A stretch of 64,000 nucleotides of DNA from Margaritifera margaritifera (taxonomy: Eukaryota; Mollusca; Bivalvia; Unionida; Margaritiferidae). The stretch lies in assembly GCA_029931535.1 (NCBI GenBank), contig JAQPZY010001060.1, positions 310,001 to 374,000 of the forward strand, given 5' to 3'. This document shows, in pieces, positions 1 through 13,357 of this stretch; position 1 is the stretch's first letter, and each line of letters begins with the position of its first letter. Position numbers and translations under genes: made by a program. The notes below the pieces were generated by a model. That model was not told where the DNA came from. It worked only from the letters and a program-made list of their open reading frames with translations, and made no database searches.

Positions 1-335
1 TGATATGTACTACATTGATTCTGTCGTTTTCATCGTTATGTAATATTGAAAACGGCAGTACGTATATATTAATTGCATTTGCACATAAATGCTACTCGTG
101 AGAAAAGTACTTTTTTAATATCAAGTGGTGATATTATCATGTAAGTTAGGTTCTAGTATTTGATATTCACGACATAAGATATGATGTTTGAAGATAGCTT
201 AAATTTTTAATTCATTTTTCAAATTACACATTTTTGCAAATTGTTACTTGAATCTTGAAAAATGATTGAACTTGCTATAAACAAGAGTGCTATTTCATTA
301 TAAGCTTTAATAACTAAATTTGTTTGTATTTTTCG
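1..335. other. AT-rich stretch, no gene seen
   Basis: I see no ORF of useful length, no RNA gene and no clear repeat here. It is the left flank of the minisatellite that follows. Confidence 0.5.
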
Positions 336-1030
336 ACCCCTTGATATTTTAAATCCGTTTTTATGTTTCGACCTCTTGATATGTTAAATCCGTTTTTATT
401 TTCGACCTCCTGAGATGTTAAATCCGTTTTTATTTTCGACCTCTTGATATGTTAAATCTGTTTTTTTTTTTGTTTTTTTTTCTTTCTTTCTTTTTTTTCG
501 ACCTCTTGATACGTTAAATCCGTTATGTTTCGACCACTTGAGATGTTAAATCCGTTTTTATTTTCGACCTCTTGAGATGTTAAATCTGGTTTTTTTTCCT
601 TGTGTTTTTTTCTTCAACCTCTTGATATGTTAAATCCGTTTTTTTTCCTTGTGTTTTTTTTCAACCTCTTGATATGTTAAATCCGTTTTTATTTTCGACC
701 TCTTGATATGTTAAATCCGTTTTTATTTTCGACCTCTTGATATGTTAAATCCGTTTTTATTTTCGACCTCTTGATATGTTAAAGCTGTTTTTATTTTCGA
801 CCTCTTGAGATGTTAAATGTTTTTCTTTCCTTGTGTTTTTTTTTTCAACCTCTTGATATGTTAAATCCGTTTTCTTTTTCCTTGTGTTTTTTTTTTCTTC
901 AACCTCTTGATATGTTAAATCCGTTTTTTTCTCCAACCTCTTGAAATGTTAAATCCGTTTTTATTTTCGACCTCTTGATATGTTAAATCCGTTTTTATTT
1001 TCGACCTCTTGATATGTTAAATCCGTTTCT
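336..1030. repeat. 34-bp minisatellite, about 18 copies
   Basis: The core word CGACCTCTTGATATGTTAAA recurs about 18 times. The cleanest units (near 695, 729 and 763) are exactly 34 bp apart. Between some units the T-rich spacer has expanded to long T runs, or been replaced by a CCTTGTG-containing spacer that itself occurs several times (about 600, 650, 830 and 880). The array therefore has two kinds of spacer. No coding function is visible. Confidence 0.9.
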
Positions 1031-3500
1031 CCTGGTAAAGTTTAAGTACTTTAAGTATCAACTAAAATTCTAAACATGCATGTAAATAAAATGTAACTTT
1101 TATCCTGAATAATTGTAGTGGTAGATTTTTGAAAGAGTTTAGTATTATTTTAATTTACGGTTTATCCATTCGACAAATTAAACCATATTTTAAAAAATAC
1201 TATAGTGAAAATATACAGAAGAAAACAACTTAATAATGTTGTCAAAGATTGTATCTCTAAATAAAAAAAAATAAAAAACAACAATTCAAATGTAATTTGT
1301 GTGGTCCTTTTTGAATTATTCAGATTTATGTTCTATCTCTGATCAAGGAAAATATAACACCATTTTTAATTGTACATAAGGGTTACATTTGGGTATATTT
1401 ATGTTTCCTGAAGCAAAATGTTTTTTCCACAGATGGTAAATTTATCGGATAACCATCTCCTGGGATATACAAGAGATCGGAAACATACTGGAATAAAAGA
1501 GTTATGACTCTTAAAGGAGTTTAAGAAAGTAAAATCGATGATATAAATTCAAGTGACAGCAAAGGAAATTCCTCGTGAAGGCAGGTTTGGAATTCATCAT
1601 TTATTGGCCACACTAGAGTTGATGCGAATGCTGTCATTTAAGTATGTTCTTTCATAGTGATAATCCATTAAGAAGAGAAATCAATAGTAGAGACTTTGGA
1701 TAATAAGGAAATAACAAATAGAAATTGTGAATTTCCCGGAAATATTACAAAAGGAGAAGAAACCACGGTTGAACAGAAATCAGTATGTTAATTTAAGTAA
1801 TACCTATCTATGAAGTATATTTTCATTAGCTTTCTTTTCAGCAACTTCAAGTTAGAAACATTCCAGCAATATTCAAAATTAAAGATACAATTTTCCTAAA
1901 GGCCAGTGTTGAATTCATTTCATGAAACTTAGAATTCAAAAAAAAACACTACGTTCAGCTAACAGAAAAAATGCTATGGGGTATTGGAAAGTCCTGAGAT
2001 TTTAATAAGAGGGTGAAAAATACCCTTCGTGTGTCATTTTCAGTTTCCCTCAAGCCCATGAAACTTTTATAACTGTTGGCCTTAATCAAATTACCCAAAA
2101 CACCATTGCCAGTAATAAAGTTCAGATACAATAAATGTTGCAGATGTATGTAGTTTTGCTTTTTTGTTATGAATCAAGAATAATATCACAATGTTGATCA
2201 TTTTTAGACATACAAAGCTGATAGAAGCCTCATCCATCTTCTTCAAAGTTCTATGAATTCTTCTCAATTTTTTTATTATTGATAATTTCGTACATTTTGG
2301 ATGGTGGTATAAGTGTGTATCTGCATAAATATTCTTTATCAATGCTCGTTTTCTAACTATTTTAATAAGTTTCATGGTTGTTACGCGTTGATTAAAACCA
2401 CGTATCCTACAGTTCATTAACCGAATATTACACGTAACTTTGGCCACATTATATGTATCACATGTATGTCATTATATTCATGAAAGCATACGACTGAAAG
2501 TTTGACAAACGCCTTTCTAAAGCCTTCGGAAATCTGTTGTTTTCCTTTCAAAATATAAATAATTTAAGTTTAGAACAGTATTATGACCGGAGCCATGTGA
2601 TGCTCAATCTGCTTGATTGTCTTCTCACGATAATGATACATTATCTGTTAGCAAAATAATTTTTCTTAACCAATCAATATTGCGGCTTTCGGTTTTTTTT
2701 CTAATTTTTCCCATTTCACAAACAAATTTTTTTTTTTTTGGTAACCTCATTTTTCTGACGTACTCCCTTTCATTTCTCCCTTCGTTGTAAGTCGTAACAT
2801 GTATATGTCTATTCGTAGTTTTCTCTACAGTTGATATAATGAAATGCAAAGCAAGCAGATAAAGAGAATTGGTCAATAGAAGACTGGCATGAAATTATAT
2901 TTCAAAGTTGCATTCTATTTAGATAGTGCAAGACTGCCCTCGTAAAACATTTTATGCTGCACTCGAATCTTTGTACCAGATATCGCGAGTAGAGAACCTT
3001 CCGGTAACGGCAGTCTTTCGCTTGCTTCAGATCCGGTTTTGACGAGAGCTTCTGCTTGCAAATCTAAGTTTTCTTGGCCTACGCCTCTGTGCCCCTATCA
3101 CTCACTGCCTCACATAAAGTACTATAGCATTGTATTTAGGTTCTGAACAGCTTTTTCCATGACTCAAAATAATTGTTTACGTTCAAAAACGTTTATAGCA
3201 TTAAGATTAATTTACCTAATGTATGTTGGTGTTATTAATTATAACAATCATCTCCTTGGTTCTCAAACATATGCAAATGCATCATTCCTGGTGTCATAAT
3301 GCTACATGTGCAAGTTTTAATGAGAAGAGTTGCGGTTAAATTATTACCTAGCGTTTGCTTCCAAATTATTCCATAAATATTCATCACCATTAAAGCCAGA
3401 TGTATGGTTGTATAGTATAGTAACGATGTAAATGACTTTAAGCAAAAACAGAGTTCCATACACAGTGAATTCACTATTTATCGAGGGATAACACATTTTA
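1031..3500. other. No gene recognised
   Basis: AT-rich DNA with only short, low-complexity ORFs, for example minus-strand frames at 2091-2447 and 2625-2876. Their translations show no family motif and look like chance openings. No RNA gene or mobile-element protein was recognised. Confidence 0.4.
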
Positions 3501-3503
3501 TCG

Positions 3504-3531
3504 ATTTCGTGGTTGCTACAAACCACGAAAT
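3504..3531. repeat. Perfect short hairpin (11-bp stem, 6-base loop)
   Basis: The arms TTTCGTGGTT and AACCACGAAA pair perfectly around the loop GCTACA, with one more A:T pair at the base. Similar 'cacgaaatt' words are common in dispersed bivalve repeats, so this is probably a fragment of such a repeat rather than a terminator. That origin is inference. Confidence 0.4.
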
Positions 3532-3717
3532 TAAAGTCTCAAGGAACACGGATCCCTCTATAGAAACAATAGGACTCCCTCTCCCATCCACAAATCTAAA
3601 GTACCAACAAGAACTGTTGTCGAAAAACCTATGAAATTGATACCCACTAAAATAAAGGAATTCATAGTATATTACTCATCGGTCCCAACTTATCAGGCTG
3701 GCACATAGGATTTGTTT

Positions 3718-4800
3718 GTGTAACCTGTTATCACCGTAAAGATATAGGTATAGGCAAACCATTATAGTTCACGTTAACCCTGACTTTGGCTAAATTCTGT
3801 ATTTTTCCCACGACATAGGATATTCGATAATTCACCTCCTGATGTAATAATGACCAGTCTGTTTTGTGTAAGAGGCAATCGCCCTGTGCCATAGCTTGGG
3901 TGACGATTAAAATTTATATTTAATCTACTTTTGTTTTGGATGTTTTCGTTTGCAACTTTTGTGCCCCGTAACAAATCTATGGTGTCAGAGGTGGAATTAC
4001 AAAATGATGTGAATATTTGACAGTAACATGGTGCACAGTTAGCTAAAACAGCACAAGTACCAAAATGATACCTAAGCAGTACTGCAATGAGGTAGGTTAA
4101 AATATTTATGTGCGACAATCATTCAAGTTGGACGAAGATGCAGTGTGGCAAATAATTGCGATGAAGTGTACTCCGCAACATTGCTTATGAGATTCATGTT
4201 AAAGATATAAACCAAGAATAACCATAATGAGGATTAAAATGGCGACCGAAGATAGCATTATTGATGATAAAGTGGAAAAGTATGTCGACGAGCACAGCGT
4301 TGCATAAGATAGGCTAAGAAGAAAATGATTAACATACCTCATATCATTTACGGACATCTAAGCAAACATGAATTAGGCCAAAGTGAACGAAATTAAAAAG
4401 GGGAAGAGCTACCTGCAATGAAACCAAAGAAAACACAAAGCAAATTTAAAGCGACCATCCAAACCAACAGACAAATAGAACAAGAGTTGGAACGTGAATG
4501 GTTGAAGTTAGAGAGCCAAGGATAATAATTTGATGAAAGTTTAAATATCAACTAGAGGAACAGGAGAGATTGAAAATTAAGGAAATGAGGCAGCCGGAAC
4601 CAAATTAAAAAGATTAAAATAAAATATGAAACGTTTATACAAAAGACAGACGCAAACTCAATGCAAATAAAGTTACCACTTTTTGATCCTTAGAAGGAAA
4701 TATACGTGCCAATCTTTCTGAACTGACCACTGGGATACAAAGTATCTAACCGATGAATCCAGTAACTTTCTTAATAAGTCTGTTCATCTCTCCATCCACA
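3718..4800 (+). mobile_element. Ty3/Gypsy remnant: possible LTR end, primer site and gag-like piece
   Basis: A segment that could be a decayed LTR (about 3718-3972, starting TGTAAC and ending GTAACA) is followed at 3980-3994 by TGGTGTCAGAGGTGG. That closely resembles primer-binding sites I associate with animal Gypsy elements. From about 4440 the plus strand, with several stops, encodes a Glu/Arg-rich stretch (IEQELEREWLKLE) and then IKLPLFDP near 4665-4690. This layout is typical of Gypsy gag, where an acidic coiled coil precedes a 'KLP.F' capsid start. The element is broken by many stops and then by a Penelope-like element. The LTR call is the weakest part. Confidence 0.45.
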
Positions 4801-6065
4801 ATATCAATTGCAATGAAAGACAAATCACGCAAAAAGTGATTATTTTTATTAAAATGTATTGAAACATGAGAGGAGAACTGAGGATCCATAAAATTTTTAT
4901 ATGAAAGCAGTGATTATTCATTCTATTAGAAACGTTTTGAAGTGTTTGTCCAACATGTTGCCTGTTGCATTTTTTTACAAGGTATCTAATAAATTACATC
5001 AGACTATATGCAGTCAGTGTTATAACGTAGAGAAAACAATTATTTTGTATGAGAGCTACTAATAAAGGTACTTTCTGTAATATTTGTACATTGACGTCTG
5101 TCACATTTATATTATGAAAAACATCTTTTTTATATTTTCTGTCGGTTTAGTTCTGATAAAAAAAATGCAAATTCCTAGGTCTTCTATAAGCAAGAATCCG
5201 TTTGCTTTTCTAAAGTGTTTTTACGCTGTTTTTATTTGATAAGTGTAGGAGACTCCAATATGTATTAATTGTAAGGCCGATACTAGGTAATGAAGGATTA
5301 TATTGTATTACAAAAGGAATTATATTGTTCTCTTTCGTACATTCTAATGTGTTGAAAGCATCATTCTGAGTAAAAATACGGGCTTTATTCAAAGCAGAAT
5401 CAATTACATGTATAGGATAATTTGATGTTTTTAATTTATTCAAAGATTCTTGCAATTGACAATCATCTGAAATGATACGTCGTTGTCTTTTTGTCTGGTT
5501 ATAAGGTATACTGTTGTTACATGACCTGGGATGACAAGATGTATATTCCACATACTGGTGGATATTAGTTTCTTTGACATGGACATTTGTAGAGATAGTA
5601 TTGTCAGCATTTTTCATGGCATTTGCATCTAAAAACGATACGTGCGTACTGTATATAATATAAGTAAATTTAATTATGGGGTGAAAATTATTTAGGCAAT
5701 CAATACATTCTCGTAGTTCTTCTGAATGGATCCCGATCATAAAGATGTCATCGAACAATCTTAACCAAACATTTGGGTTAAGATTCTGGTTTTTAAGAAA
5801 CCTTTTCTAATTTGCCCATGAAACGGGAAGCATATGAAGGAGCCATATGACTACCCATGGATGTACACATTATTTGGATGTAATTTGTACCTTAAATTGG
5901 AAATGATTATTTCCTAGTATCCGTTTTATTATGTTACAAATATCTTCACTCGATAGTTTGTTATTATTAGGATTGTTGTCAGGAAAATATTAACACGCCT
6001 CCATACCAATCTGCATGTCTGTATATAATGATGTTACATCTGAAGTATAACGATCATCATTGAAT
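4700..6065 (-). mobile_element. Penelope-like element remnant (RT plus GIY-YIG endonuclease)
   Basis: Read on the minus strand the order is reverse transcriptase, then GIY-YIG endonuclease, which is the standard architecture of endonuclease-bearing Penelope-like elements. RT landmarks are DVTSLYTDM (about 6011-6042), GSHMAPSYASRFMGKLE (about 5810-5870), FDDIFMIG (about 5735-5758) and IPFVIQYNPSLP (about 5280-5325). Endonuclease landmarks are KCNRQHVGQT followed by NRMNNH (about 4914-4975) and a tail near 4765-4825. Stops and frameshifts interrupt it, and the longest open piece is 182 codons (5210-5758). The upstream limit beyond 6065 is unclear. It lies between two Gypsy remnants of opposite strand, which suggests nested insertion. 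Confidence 0.75.
5210..5758 (-). pseudogene. Penelope-like reverse transcriptase, C-terminal half
   Basis: This is a 182-codon open piece of the Penelope-like RT. It begins within the catalytic FDDIF motif (family form YxDDIF, here F in place of Y if the frame is right). It continues through the VSFLDANA segment and the conserved HQYVEYTSCHPRSCNNSIPY block, where CHP..C..SIPY is diagnostic for Penelope RTs. It ends after the IPFV.QYNP.LP block. Both ends are set by frame breaks, so this is a pseudogene fragment. Confidence 0.75.
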
Positions 6066-6119
6066 CATTGACTAAGTTACACATTTTTCTGAAGCAATTC
6101 CATTGAAAAGAGATGGGCC

Positions 6120-6645
6120 AAAACAAGGTCGAACGCTTTAATTGGCATATATAGTCGTCTTGCTACACCTAGGGTTATCCTTACTGACCAAGGGTCCAAA
6201 TTCAAGAGTAGTCTCATCAACTCCACGATATATTGAACATAAAGAGAATAATAACCTTTCCTTGCAGGCTGCAATAAAATGGAAAGGTTGCAAGTCTTCA
6301 TGGCATGCTCAAATCTGTCTTGAAGAAACGGTGTTCTAACAACAGCGAAGAGTGAATGAGATGCTGCCCTGTGCACTATTTTGCTATAAAGAGGTGTCAT
6401 ATGAGGAAACTGTATATTCGACGTTTGATTTGCTCTGTGGTTGACCAGTAAAATGGTAAATCCAAATGGTAAATCCAGATTCTTAAGGATATATTCATCG
6501 ATGAGGGTGACATGCAAAAAGGTTGTAAAACATGTTGATTCGATTCTTCAGCGATTGGCAGATGTAAGTAAGATAATAACATAAATATGACAGAGTGCCG
6601 CAAGAATGCATTCCATTTCAAAGAGTCTTAGTAAATGAATATGAA
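6120..6645 (+). pseudogene. Ty3/Gypsy integrase remnant
   Basis: Plus-strand frames, with stops and frame changes, carry ALIGIYSRLATPRVILTDQG and then SKFKSSL (about 6135-6205), matching the second-Asp region of Gypsy integrases. ALFCYKEV...STFDLLCG follows (about 6361-6440), matching the conserved 'ALFAYRE...GFSPFELLYG' block. A helical 'VDSILQRLADVSK' tail lies at about 6520-6570. It is probably the 3' part of the same element whose gag-like piece lies at 4.4-4.8 kb. RT and RNase H are missing between them. The minus-strand ORF at 6077-6517 is antisense to this remnant. Confidence 0.65.
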
Positions 6646-9600
6646 AAGAATTAACATATATGAATGATGTAACATTATTAAAGATAACTGGGTAAATATG
6701 ATTAACCTACAGTCCAGATTTACAATTTACGATGGCGACAGAAATAGAATGTTTAAAACTCAAAATAAAAGGAAGTTCAACTAGCTTATGATTGTAAATG
6801 TAATTAACATACAAACAGAAAGAACAAAATATAAGGTTGGGATAGGAAGTGATAACCATCTGGTGGTGCAAAATATAAACATAAAAGTACCTATAAAACC
6901 TTATTCTCTCGTTGCAACACTAACAAAGATCAATATTACTGTATTCACAACACAGCTTCTTATTGGGTTATCATTGAATCCCAGCTAAAAAGTAGCCTCG
7001 TTACAGAAAATGTTGCTATACTTCAAACTTTTAAATATATTACTGCACACTACATACATTTGGATGATATTTAGTACATGGGTCAGATGCATCACAATTA
7101 TCTTAATTATGTTAGGCTTTACTTGGGCACAATATATTTTTTTCTAGAAATAGTTGCATCTGAATGAAATGACTAGATGATTTAATGCAACTGACCTTCC
7201 CGAAACCGGTCGAATCACACTCTTTGCTTTTTCGTCATTTCAACAACAACAAAAAACAAGACGTTGAACTCGATAAACCTTTTAATTTCTGGTTATGTTT
7301 TAATACTGCTTTCTATTGAATGCAAGTAATTTTCTTCACTCCAGGAAAAATCATAGAAAAACAAAATTTAATGATTTTTTTAGGGACTACAATATGATGC
7401 ATCAACAGCTAATTGGCTCAAATTAGTATGCTGATACGATACCTATTAATGGTAAGAGTGGTTTCCAAATGTGGCCGGTCGTACGGCTAGTGCAAATTAA
7501 CACCCTCTTAGTAGGAGCGTGGCAAACCTCCAGGTGAAGGGATTATAATAGTTTACAAACTTCAAAGAATATCGTGTTTGCACAGAGCAGAAAGGGATAT
7601 AGTTATGCAATCAGATAATACATTAACGTCCAAGTATTCACAGGTCAGTCGTCTTTCTTCTGGGAGGATATTTCATGCTCTGGGTTCACTTTTACCTGAT
7701 CCTGTAACTTTAGATTAATCAACAATAAAAAGCAATGTATAGTCATACAAAATCGAATTTTCTGTGGAAAATATATGAAATGATCCTGAACGGTATGAAT
7801 ATTAGGGATCAGTTATATTTCCACTTACTGTTTTGTTTATTGAAAACACCTTTGTCATGCTATACACTTCAGAAATCACTCCATACATCGATTGCAATGT
7901 TTGTCATGAACTTTAGTTAATATAATATTTCGCAAGAATAGCATTATTATCTTCGATTTTGGAGGTAAATACATATACAAAATTTATTTTCCCGCGGAAA
8001 TCCTCAGACGTAACATAACCTTCCTTTAAGTGCGCTGAATGACATTAAAATTCACAAATGAATGACATCAATGTCTGGAACTAGTTATGTAGTAAATGGT
8101 CACGATAACTAGCATTCAAGCGAAAATTGATTTAGCATAATATAGTTTATATCAGCTTTGATTTTAAAAATGCAAATTTTACATTTCGAGTAACAATCAT
8201 GGCATTTGTCGAGATTGCCACATACTAAGTAAATATTAGCCGTAGAAAAAGAATTGATTCCATGTTATATTTACTAGGGTTCAATATATATAATAGTGGA
8301 TCTTTCGCTTTCCACCGGCGATCGTAAATTGTTAAATTGGTACAATGACCATAAGGTACTCAATAGCAAGCAAGTGAATAATCATTTTCAAACACGACGC
8401 TCTAAATATTCTCTTAAAAATAAAAGGGTCACCTTTTCTAAAATTCTTAAAAGTCATAATTAAGTCGTTCTCCTGCTTTCGCAACTAGGCGTGTTGGACA
8501 TGATGTATATTACAGTTTTATATCACTTAGACACCTGTGATTACTGCCAATAAAATAAGTGATTAAGCACCAATATCAATTAATACTTTCACGTAAATTC
8601 CAGCTTAAAGGAGCAATCAAGTAACTATATAAAGCTCTAAATGCTTTTTACTTTGAAAAAACATTGATTTTTTTTTTCCTTTTGAAAGCAGTCATTTCTT
8701 GTGCTTTCTGTTTCCGACTAAAAATCTGCCTTATTTCACCTTAGCTACGTGCAAGATTGTTGGTCACTTTTAGTATCTTTTATTTTCAGGGAATGTTTTA
8801 CACTTGACACTCAAAATGAAATCATGTGGCAAAACTTTCATACATTTGTATGTCTTTATTGGACAGGTAAGTTGACACTAAATAAACTAGTCTGTACTAG
8901 CATATTGCTGATAAATAGTTTATTCAAAAAACAACGACAAAAGGTCCTTTAGTAGTCACGTTATTACATTGGTTATCCAAAAACAGGTCCATGGTTCTTT
9001 TCTTCTGTAGGTCATATCTTGATTTGTGGATTTAGGATACAGATGGGAGGAATCCGGTAATCAGACTTTTGGTCATTATACCAAGTATTAAAGCTGAAGG
9101 TCATATGATGGATAAAGTTCTCGTTCAATATACTCCTAATGTTATGAAGGTTTTTTCTTGATGTGGCTTTCTTTATCAGTTTTTACAAGTTAATTCAAAT
9201 GGTCAATTGGAATTTGTATGCTTCAAAATGAAACGAGTCCGCGCTATGACGTTCAATCTATCGTTAGCATACTCATTTTGAGTATTGATGTTTTCCAAAG
9301 ACTTCAAATTTTGATACTAGAAGACATACAGAAATTAGGAATATGATTATAAGTCTTTCTATAAACTTAGAAATGGCATGATATTTCATTTGAAGCATAA
9401 GTAATGAATCATTTGTTAAATAGGCTGTATATAAAATATTAATAAAAGATATATTGAATGTACTTTGTTCCTATAACGAGTAGGCGTAAAATATCACTAG
9501 TTGTATTGTATACATCAAGATGGCCGCCTTCCCTTATCAATGCGAAAATAATAAAAGACAAAACATCTTAGTTCCAGAGAAAAAGGGTAAGGTCAAATGT

Positions 9601-12600
9601 GGTTTGGGTATGGTCATTGATAGGATAACCCAAGACCTCCGGACCTCATATCACTATGTGTAGCGAATGCATTATAAATATTTCCTAAACTACATAACAG
9701 CAGAATGGTTGACCAAATTTGAATAACATTTAAACAGAAGAGTTGCTAGAGTTACTCCTCGCTGACAAGCAAAAATATTTGACATAAGAATCTAAAAATA
9801 ACCTTGCCTTGGAAATCCCGTGCTAGCTAAAAAATAGGTATAAGTGTTCCTCTTTCTGCAGGTGTTTTATATCAGCTTCTAGCTTCTTAATTGATGCGGC
9901 AGCCTGACTCATTGGTAAAAATCTGGTTTAAATCTTAAAGGGTATACCCTCTAGTGAAAGCTATGTAGTAATGTTCAATTCTCTGTACATGTATCACCAC
10001 TTCATCACTCGGCACTAAAGCAAGCGTTGTTATTATATGCTATTCATGCCGTTGAGTATTATTGTATAAGGCATATGTGAAAAGTAAATAAATCCGATTG
10101 TCCACCTTATATTTCTAGCTGTATATGCCTTTTCAACTTCACAGTTTGTTTATCCCTTTTTTTACCTGGAAGAATGTCCCCACCATCATTATTTTGAATT
10201 GTATAAAAACATGTCGAATCTACTGTTCCTAACAAATACAAACTTCATGCAGTCTTTATTACTGACATCCGAACTTTCAACATTTTAAGCTATGACATAT
10301 GAACACATTGCAAGATGGTTTGTTTGTCTTGATTGGGTAGTAATGGTTCATGGCAAAGAAAGTTGATACTCCCCTATCCCCAACTGAGAACTTGCGTTCG
10401 GCATGAGGTAAACATAGGCCCCTTAACCTCGTGAAAAGTTAGAGAAAATGTTGCTTACTTTACAGCTTAATGCAATTAAAAATATTTGTCTCCAAACCCA
10501 ACTGACCTGCTGAATTATCTTACTCGTCTGCAATCCACTGGGGAGAGGGGGGGGGGCAGTGTGCAGCATGGCTCGTATCAATTTTAAAGAGCGAGGCAAC
10601 CCTGAAATGCCTACAACACTAACATATCCCTCTCTTTATTGGGGAGTTGAGGAAATCAGATAATGGCCTTGATTAAAGATTGTTTTACACAAGGCCGATG
10701 CTTAAAACTATCCCCCGCTGCATTCAAAGACGCTGATGTCAGTTTCCATGCGCAAAGAAAGAGTATGACGTATCTACCTGCATAATATAGGAATCATAAT
10801 AATTAAATTTCTCATATATATCCATAATATTAATATTATTGGATAGTTATAATAAATTCCAATTACATTTCATGGCAAAGAAGTATTTGCACCCTTGCCC
10901 AAGTTTGCACGTGATTGTTCATGATATAGATCATGTTTGATAAGATTAAATGACGCGCACAGTGCAAGCACAAGTCCTTTTTTGGATAAGTTTAAAGACC
11001 ATTGTCCGCCAAATATACTGATGTAATTCAGAAAGTTGTCATTTTTTTAAGTTATTCCTTATCCACGTTTAGATACTGTTCAGTGACAAGGGAATGCCTA
11101 CATGCCCCAAACCAATTGTTAAAACAACATAATCCTCATGCAAGGTGCCTCTAATCTATCTTTTTGTCTTTTAATACTCAGCAGTGAGAGGTGAGAAACT
11201 CAATTAAATCAACAATATATACCAGAACTAATTTGACGAAACTATCCCCAGCTACCTCAGCTGAGAGTTTAATAATTCAACACTCGCCATGAAGAATTCT
11301 ACTAAAAATAGCATTATTAGGTACAAGAAGACAGCGTCGTACCCTAATGAAATTATCCCTAGAATGTAAAACATTAAACCACGTCTAAGAGCTTATGGTA
11401 AGGATGTGCTAACGATTGAACCTACAAATTATATTTCAGTAAGAGAGCAAGTAATGAAATTTTCTCGCCGTTGTAAAAGTAAGCTACTGTGTGCTGGTGA
11501 ATTGTTATAGTAACGAATAACCGTGCACTTCAGCCCTTTGAAATACTTTTGACTGGGTTAATATCATCCAATATTTAAACTTGAATTCTACTTTTTTAAA
11601 CTTTCAGTTTAGTATGGTGTGAAATGTCACCAGGTAGTGGTGATCAGTAGCATTCCTTGACAGTAAATAAGTCACCAAATGTTGTTACGTAAATTATTAT
11701 TACATATGTATGAACTAACATGCGGAAATTTCGGCGTGCTTCTAGTTGCTCTTCTTGAATGCCATATCATGTTGAATATGCAAGCCATCTTGGCACGGAC
11801 CATACAGCTTGTATTTTCAAGAGTCTACAGACCCGTTTGAAATATTTGTTAAAATCCATGTTCATAGCAAAGAAACCTTATACCAAAGTGCAATCATTTC
11901 TTTATATATGTTTTCCAATTGAGTGAACTGTAATAATGACAATTTCAGTATTCTATCATGTTGTGAATTTATTTAAATCCCGATCTAACAATAAAATTAT
12001 CAAAACTAAACAATGCCTATAATTAGTAATGTTTATGCACCATTCGTGATTACCTTAGATGCTGGCTTGTGTGGAAATATTTAGATAAAGATATATATTT
12101 CCAAATAATGAATCTTTGAGGAAAATTATGTGGGAAAAATAACCCTCAAGCACCTAATGGAAAAGTAGCAACACGTGCAGAAAATCAGTTACAGAAAAGC
12201 ATCAATTACATGCAATCTGCAACTGCTTTTCTGAACTATCAGCATATCTATGAAGGGATGAATAAATCTCTCGCTTGCCACCGCAGGTCAAGATATCGGG
12301 TAATAATATTTTAAGGAATTCATTAAGCGAAGAAAAATCAATCTTTGCAAAATAAATCGCATTTACGTCAGACACACCTCTACTTTACCGGATGCAACCT
12401 TACTTTGTTCATCATTTAACAATTATAAGTGGCTAAAACGCAGCTCCTGCTTTTTTATTATTTCGCTCACATTTTCATCTGAAAATGTGAAATGTGATGC
12501 CATCTCCAATTCGATTTTAATATGTGCGGCCGATAAAGGGGAGATTATCATTAGAACACGAGGGGGAAATAAATGCGATATATTGAAAATAAATTATATT

Positions 12601-12910
12601 AAAAGGATGAAAATTAAAATCTAGTGCAAAGTCCGTATCTTTCTTTTTTCCTATTGTAGCTTCAGCTCCAGTTCTAATGTTCCAGCCAATACATAAACTA
12701 GTTATACTGATTGACAACAATCCAATGTATTACTAAATGCGAAAATAGAAAATCTGAAGGGACAAGGCATCGCAAGTACATTTTGTAAGAACAACATGCA
12801 TGTGAGGGAACGTGGAAATGGCTTCAACTAAGTTAAAGACAGATAAAGGCATATGTTTGTTCCTAGCTATATTTTTAGTTTTAGCTCTACTCAATACATA
12901 TGTTTCCCCT
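6646..12910. other. Gene-poor AT-rich stretch
   Basis: No ORF here shows recognisable family motifs. Short plus-strand openings such as 6788-6988, 7735-7920 and 8749-8952 look like chance. I see no tandem array, LTR pair or RNA gene. Dispersed 'aagatggccgcc' near 9519 resembles the core of the repeat at 62-63.6 kb. Confidence 0.4.
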
Positions 12911-13357
12911 TTAACCCGCTTCATGCATATGTTTTAATCCAGCTAATGTTAATTGTAAAAAAAAATTTAGAATAGATTGTGGATCTTTTATACTAAAGTA
13001 ATCAGTATTTGTCTGTTTAGATGTCTGATGACTATGTGTCTTTTGATGTGATTCTGTAGTCCTACCTGCATGCGCGTATAACCATACTGTAATAATGAAT
13101 GTAATCTTAATATCACATTGTTCGTAATCCAAAATGTAAAGTAAATGCGTTTGACTGAATGTTCTCAATTCTCTGTACTGTATGCTGCGGTTGTTTCCTA
13201 TTAAAGATTCTCTGTTTACAAAAGGGTTTAAATAGCTCTTTAGGCTAGTTTGTATACGATGCCCCGTTCTCCGAAAATAAATAAAACGTATATATCTATG
13301 TACAAAAGCAGGAGTATTGGTAATAACAGAACAGGGACCGACACTTATGGTCAGCAA
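12911..13357 (-). other. 148-codon ORF, unrecognised
   Basis: This is one of the longer non-transposon ORFs on the window. The translation has no signal peptide, repeat or family motif that I recognise. It has a basic middle section (RRTGHRIQTSLKSYLNPF) and a polar C-terminal half rich in His, Thr and Gln. It may be chance or an exon. I see no convincing splice site pair that decides it. Confidence 0.15.

Noticed and set aside
3774..4118. 114-codon minus-strand ORF
   Set aside because: No family motif, and it overlaps the possible LTR and primer-site region of the Gypsy remnant.
6077..6517. 146-codon minus-strand ORF
   Set aside because: It is antisense to the Gypsy integrase remnant, which has recognisable motifs on the plus strand.
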